Assembly (NCBI GenBank): GCA_018399455.1
Contig: JAGYOT010000035.1
Span: forward strand, 1-9,822
Reading direction: 5' to 3'
DNA from: Desulfobacterales bacterium
GTDB taxonomy: Bacteria; Desulfobacterota; Desulfobacteria; Desulfobacterales; Desulfosalsimonadaceae
Length of the DNA: 9,822 bases
The notes beneath the pieces were generated by a model, which saw nothing but the letters and a program-made list of their open reading frames with translations, had not been told where the DNA came from and searched no databases. A program made the translations under genes and the position numbers. Shown here one piece after another: positions 6,550 to 9,822 of the stretch. How positions within the stretch are numbered: position 1 is the stretch's first letter; each line of letters begins with the position of its first letter.

Positions 6550-7649
6550 CTTTCCAGACGCGGCTGGTAATTGCATAGCGGCTCTTCCGCCAGATAATCG
6601 CCGGTGGCTTCATAGGCCCGGGCCCGACAGCCGCCGCAGACAGCCTTGTATTCACATCTTCCGCATTTGCCTTTCAGGTTGTCGAAATCCCGAAGCCTGT
6701 TGAAAATCTCTGAATGCCACCAGATGTCTGAAAAAGAGGTTTGGGTGACATCGCCGCAGTTTAAGTCCAGGAATCCGCATGGCTGCACAATACCGGTATG
6801 GGAGATAAAACAGAAGCCGGTTCCTCCCAGGCAGCCCCGGGTGACAGCATCCAGACCGTGGCTCTGATAGGTAACGGAAACTCCGTCGGCTTTTGCGCGC
6901 TGCCTGAGGATTCGGTAATAGTGCGGCGCGCAGGTCGCCTTCAGCTGGAGATGCGTCTTCTTCTTCTGATCGTAGAACCAGTTCAGGGTGGTTTCATATT
7001 CTTCAGCCGTGATGGCCTGATCAACGATGTATTTGCCCCGGCCGGTGGGAACCAGCAGGAAAATATGCAGGGCAACAGCCCCTAATTGCTCGGCCATGTG
7101 CAGGATGTCGGGGATTTGATCATAATTGTATCGGCTGATCGTAGTGTTGATTTGAAACTCAATGCCCTGCGATCTGGCTGCTTCAATACCCCGAAGGGCT
7201 CCTTCAAACGCCCCTTCAACACCCCTGAAGCCGTCATGACAATCCCTGGTTGCCCCGTCTAAACTGACACTGATCCGTTCGATCCCGGATGCCGACATTT
7301 TTTGGGCAGCTTCCATGGTAATGAGCGTGCCGTTCGGGGCCATGACCATCCGCAGCCCCCGGCGGGTTCCGTATTCGGCCAGTTCGAATACATCCGCCCG
7401 CATCAGGGGCTCGCCGCCGGTCAGAATGACAATGGGAGAGCCGACTTCTGCCATCTGGTCAAGCAGACGCAGGGCAGCCGGGGTCTCCAGTTCGCCGGCG
7501 TAATCCTGATCACGGGCCGAGGCACGGCAATGAGCGCAGTTCAAATTGCAGTGGCGGGTGATTTCCCAGGCGATAAGGCGGAGATTGGCATTTTTGGGAG
7601 GCTTTCCGCCGACCGGACTGTGATGCGGTTTTGCCTGTTCAGTATTCAA
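6546..7649 (-). CDS. ahbD: AhbD-type radical SAM heme b synthase (Fe-coproporphyrin III decarboxylase)
   Basis: AhbD oxidatively decarboxylates the two propionates of Fe-coproporphyrin III to vinyl groups, the final step of siroheme-dependent heme synthesis. The 367 residues carry the radical SAM motif CNLNCAHC within residues 34-41 (C34, C38, C41) and the SAM-contact GGEP (LTGGEPLMRADVFELAEYG). A SPASM-like C-terminal region for auxiliary iron-sulfur binding has C273, C280, C291, C298, C329, C332, C338, C341 and C359, including CLGGTGFCFISHTGIVQPCG and CGRCEYKAVCGGC. The start is TTG with GGGGAG seven bases upstream; a TAG 18 bases upstream in the same frame (the hemB stop) rules out a longer protein. 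It is the third gene after ahbC and hemB, an order that matches my memory of Desulfovibrio. Related NirJ and peptide-maturase SPASM proteins are alternatives, but the flanking hemB and ahbC make AhbD much the better call. Confidence 0.9.
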   Translation of the reverse strand: MNTEQAKPHHSPVGGKPPKNANLRLIAWEITRHCNLNCAHCRASARDQDYAGELETPAALRLLDQMAEVGSPIVILTGGEPLMRADVFELAEYGTRRGLRMVMAPNGTLITMEAAQKMSASGIERISVSLDGATRDCHDGFRGVEGAFEGALRGIEAARSQGIEFQINTTISRYNYDQIPDILHMAEQLGAVALHIFLLVPTGRGKYIVDQAITAEEYETTLNWFYDQKKKTHLQLKATCAPHYYRILRQRAKADGVSVTYQSHGLDAVTRGCLGGTGFCFISHTGIVQPCGFLDLNCGDVTQTSFSDIWWHSEIFNRLRDFDNLKGKCGRCEYKAVCGGCRARAYEATGDYLAEEPLCNYQPRLES

Positions 7650-7656
7650 TTTCAGA

Positions 7657-7662
7657 CTCCCC
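7657..7662 (-). promoter_or_regulatory. ribosome binding site that fixes the TTG start of ahbD
   Basis: The minus strand reads GGGGAG seven bases before the TTG, inside the 18-base gap after the hemB stop. It supports the TTG at 7649 as the true start. Confidence 0.7.
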
Positions 7663-7667
7663 TGGCT

Positions 7668-8645
7668 CTATCGGGCATTCAATACCTCGGCTGCCTCCAT
7701 GGCGAAATAGGTGAGAATCATGTCCGCTCCGGCCCGTTTGATGCCGAGGAGGGACTCCATCATGACCTGTTTGCCATCCACCCATCCCATCTGGTCGGCT
7801 GCCTTGATCATGGCGTACTCGCCGGATACGTTGTAGGCCGCCACAGGCAGATCCACTTCCTCCCTGACCCGGCAAATGATGTCCAGGTAAGGAAGCGCTG
7901 GTTTGATCATAATGATATCCGCACCTTCCTCCACGTCCATGGTCACCTCGCGGATGGCCTCCAGGGCATTGGCCGGATCCATCTGGTAAGTCCGGCGGTC
8001 GCCGAACTGCGGCGCCGAGTGCGCGGCCTCGCGGAAAGGGCCATAAAAGGCCGAGCAGTACTTGGCCGCATAAGACATGATCGGCACCTGGCTGAAATCA
8101 TTTTCATCAAGCCCCTCCCGGATGGCAGCGACCCGGCCGTCCATCATGTCCGAGGGGGCCACCATGTCTGCACCCGCATCCGCATGGGAGACGGCGGTTC
8201 GGGCCAGAAGATCAAGGGATGCATCATTGTCGATAACTCCGTTTTCCACGACTCCGCAATGACCATGGTCCGTATACTGGCAGAGGCAGACATCGGTTAT
8301 CACGGCAAGCTCGGGCAGCTTCTCCTTGACCGCTTTAACGGCCTTTTGAACGATGCCGTCCTTGGCATAAGCCTGGGTTGCCAGGGGATCCTTTTTTGAC
8401 GGTATGCCAAAGAGCATTACAGCTGGAATCCCGGCTTCAAAGGCCCTGGCCGCCGCCTTTACCAGGTAGTCTATCGAAAGCTGAAAGTGGCCGGGCATGG
8501 AAGGAATCGGCTGCTTCACATCTTTTCCTCCTATGGCAAAAAGCGGCAGGATCAGGTCGTCCGCTGACAATGTGGTCTCACGCATCATCCGACGAAATGC
8601 ATCTGACTGACGCATCCGCCGGGCCCGATAGTCAGGAAAAAGCAT
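7668..8645 (-). CDS. hemB: delta-aminolevulinic acid dehydratase (porphobilinogen synthase), zinc type
   Basis: HemB condenses two 5-aminolevulinate molecules to porphobilinogen, the first common step to siroheme, cobalamin and heme, in the cytoplasm. The 325 residues match the usual length. The zinc-binding cysteines are all present in [14 protein letters not shown] (C120, C122, C130), so this is the zinc-dependent form rather than the Asp-rich magnesium form. The two active-site lysines are K195 in [17 protein letters not shown] and K248 (Schiff base) in [10 protein letters not shown]. The N-terminus ([12 protein letters not shown]) is of the common bacterial type. The ATG at 8645 has GGGGGA six bases upstream. 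The gene sits between the two radical-SAM genes with an 18-base gap on each side, so it is almost certainly co-transcribed with them. That places early tetrapyrrole supply and the last heme steps in one unit. Confidence 0.98.
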   Translation of the reverse strand: MLFPDYRARRMRQSDAFRRMMRETTLSADDLILPLFAIGGKDVKQPIPSMPGHFQLSIDYLVKAAARAFEAGIPAVMLFGIPSKKDPLATQAYAKDGIVQKAVKAVKEKLPELAVITDVCLCQYTDHGHCGVVENGVIDNDASLDLLARTAVSHADAGADMVAPSDMMDGRVAAIREGLDENDFSQVPIMSYAAKYCSAFYGPFREAAHSAPQFGDRRTYQMDPANALEAIREVTMDVEEGADIIMIKPALPYLDIICRVREEVDLPVAAYNVSGEYAMIKAADQMGWVDGKQVMMESLLGIKRAGADMILTYFAMEAAEVLNAR

Positions 8646-8651
8646 GGGTGT

Positions 8652-8657
8652 TCCCCC
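8652..8657 (-). promoter_or_regulatory. ribosome binding site of hemB
   Basis: The minus strand reads GGGGGA after a run of six A residues directly following the ahbC TGA, six bases before the hemB ATG. This purine-rich stretch lies wholly in the ahbC-hemB gap. Confidence 0.65.
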
Positions 8658-8663
8658 TTTTTT

Positions 8664-9822
8664 TCAGCTTATGCCGATTTCTTTGTCGGTGAGATAGCAG
8701 GCCGGATCAGGAGCCCAGATATCACCCGTTACCGCCTCGGCCCGAACGCGAAAATTGCCGCCGCAGACATCCAGCCACTGGCACCTGGAACAACGACCGG
8801 TGACATAGGATTTTTTGTCCTTGAGCTGTTTCATTAAGGGATCAGACAGATCGGTCCATATTTCCGAAAACGGACGTTTCCGGATGTTGCCGAAGCTTCT
8901 GTGTCGCCAGAACTGATCCGCATAAACCTCCCCGTCCCAGCTGATGCAGCCGATACCGCGTCCGGAATTGTTGCCCTCGTTCATTTTAAGCAGTTCAAGC
9001 ACCTCTTCCGCCCTCGCGGGGTCTTCCTCCAAGAGGCGCAGATAAACATAGGGACCGTCCGCATGGTTGTCCACCGTGAGGACCTCTTTGAGCTTGCCCC
9101 GATCATGGATTTGTTTGGTCCGATCTATAATTAAATCAACCGCTTTTCGGGTTTCTTCATGGGAGAGGTCGTCATTGACCAGTTTGCTGCCGCGGCCGGC
9201 GTAAACCAGGTGATAGAAACAGATGCGCGGAATATCGCGCTCCTCGAGCAGATCAAACAAAAAGTCAATCTCTCCGGCATTGAATTTGTTGATCGTAAAA
9301 CGGAGCCCCACCTTGATGCCTTCGGCCTGACAGTTCCCGATTCCTTTCATGGCGGCGTCAAAGGCGCCGTCCACCCCGCGGAACTTGTCATTGATTTCTT
9401 TGTTGCCGTCAACACTGATTCCAACATAGGAGAGTCCGATATCTTTAAACACCTTTGCAGCAGCCCGATCAATCAATGTCCCATTGGTCGAGATAACCGC
9501 CCGCATACCGCTTTCAACGGCATAGGCGGCGAGTTCGGGCAAATCCTTTCGCATCATTGGCTCTCCGCCCGAAAAAAGCAGGACCGGCGCACCCATGGCT
9601 GCGAGATCATCAATCAGGCGTTTCCCCTCATCAGTTGAAAGCTCATTGTCCATGTGTCCGGCTTTTGCATGGGCGTAGCAGTGAATGCATCTGAGATTGC
9701 ACTGCTGAGTGACATTCCATACAACCACGGGCTTTTTGTCCACTGAAAACTGGAGCAGATGGGATGGCAGATTTTTGGACTCACGGCTGTATCGCAGGGC
9801 ATCAGAAGGCTCTACAGTGCCG
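8664..9822 (-). CDS. ahbC: AhbC-type radical SAM didecarboxysiroheme to Fe-coproporphyrin III enzyme (5' end outside window)
   Basis: AhbC removes the two acetate side chains of 12,18-didecarboxysiroheme to give Fe-coproporphyrin III. The radical SAM motif CNLRCIHC (cysteines at codons near 9701, 9689 and 9680) is preceded by KKPVVVWNVTQQ and followed by LLFSGGEPMMRKDLPELAAY. The C-terminal part has GIGCISWDGEVYADQFWRH, GNIRKRPFSEIW, CSRCQWLDVCGGNFR and a late PDPACYL, typical of AhbC's auxiliary-cluster region. A GTG at 9743 could be taken as the start, but it has no Shine-Dalgarno. The frame stays open upstream to the window edge, reading TVEPSDALRYSRESKNLPSH then LLQFS, which resembles the N-terminus of AhbC proteins as I recall it. 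The true start therefore lies to the right of 9822; 385 residues are visible. hemB follows after 18 bases. Confidence 0.9.
   Translation of the reverse strand, partial: GTVEPSDALRYSRESKNLPSHLLQFSVDKKPVVVWNVTQQCNLRCIHCYAHAKAGHMDNELSTDEGKRLIDDLAAMGAPVLLFSGGEPMMRKDLPELAAYAVESGMRAVISTNGTLIDRAAAKVFKDIGLSYVGISVDGNKEINDKFRGVDGAFDAAMKGIGNCQAEGIKVGLRFTINKFNAGEIDFLFDLLEERDIPRICFYHLVYAGRGSKLVNDDLSHEETRKAVDLIIDRTKQIHDRGKLKEVLTVDNHADGPYVYLRLLEEDPARAEEVLELLKMNEGNNSGRGIGCISWDGEVYADQFWRHRSFGNIRKRPFSEIWTDLSDPLMKQLKDKKSYVTGRCSRCQWLDVCGGNFRVRAEAVTGDIWAPDPACYLTDKEIGIS

Noticed and set aside
6546..7649. Reading this radical-SAM gene as a peptide (RiPP) maturase
   Set aside because: The SPASM-like cysteines would allow it, but no precursor peptide gene is visible nearby, and hemB plus a second AhbC-type radical-SAM gene next door fit heme synthesis.
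7302..8399. Long plus-strand open frame (about 365 codons) opposite hemB and ahbD
   Set aside because: It runs antisense to two clear enzyme genes, its translation has no recognisable domain, and it has the His/Gly/Arg-rich look of an antisense shadow of GC-rich coding DNA.
9159..9638. Plus-strand frame of about 159 codons opposite ahbC
   Set aside because: It is antisense to the radical-SAM core with no motif or start signal of its own.

Overview
The window looks like chromosomal DNA from a strictly anaerobic, sulfate-reducer-like bacterium, most likely Desulfobacterota (former Deltaproteobacteria). The main reason is the right-hand cluster ahbC-hemB-ahbD. It belongs to the siroheme-dependent (alternative) heme pathway known from Desulfovibrio and from archaea. 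Codon use is moderately GC-rich throughout, and no insertion sequence, tRNA, rRNA or CRISPR array is visible.

Layout, left to right. (1) Positions 1-2635, minus strand: the N-terminal 878 residues of an SMC chromosome-segregation ATPase, cut by the left edge. (2) Positions 2636-2867: a divergent intergenic region with a possible smc -10 box, a 10-bp palindrome and a small unrecognised ORF. (3) Positions 2868-3839, plus strand: a transporter of the SBF-like family (YfeH/SLC10A7 type) with a TTG start. (4) Positions 3836-6405, minus strand: nagZ followed by glpD, coupled by an ATGA overlap. The glpD stop overlaps the transporter stop in the tetranucleotide TTAA. (5) Positions 6424-6549, minus strand: the C-terminal stub of a metallo-beta-lactamase-fold hydrolase, apparently a gene remnant, squeezed between ahbD and nagZ. 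(6) Positions 6546-9822, minus strand: ahbC (5' end beyond the right edge), hemB and ahbD.

The minus-strand genes from ahbC to glpD form one leftward run with short gaps and no obvious terminator, so they could be one transcription unit. HemB makes porphobilinogen at the start of tetrapyrrole synthesis. AhbC and AhbD are the last two radical-SAM steps from didecarboxysiroheme to heme b. GlpD is a quinone-linked flavoenzyme and NagZ a peptidoglycan-recycling glycosidase; neither has an evident link to heme.

The most notable points are the metallo-hydrolase remnant at the ahbD/nagZ junction, three successive 18-nt in-frame gaps between stop and start codons, and the ahbC reading frame, which continues upstream past the first plausible GTG to the edge of the window. 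I did not find a clearly new biological system here.
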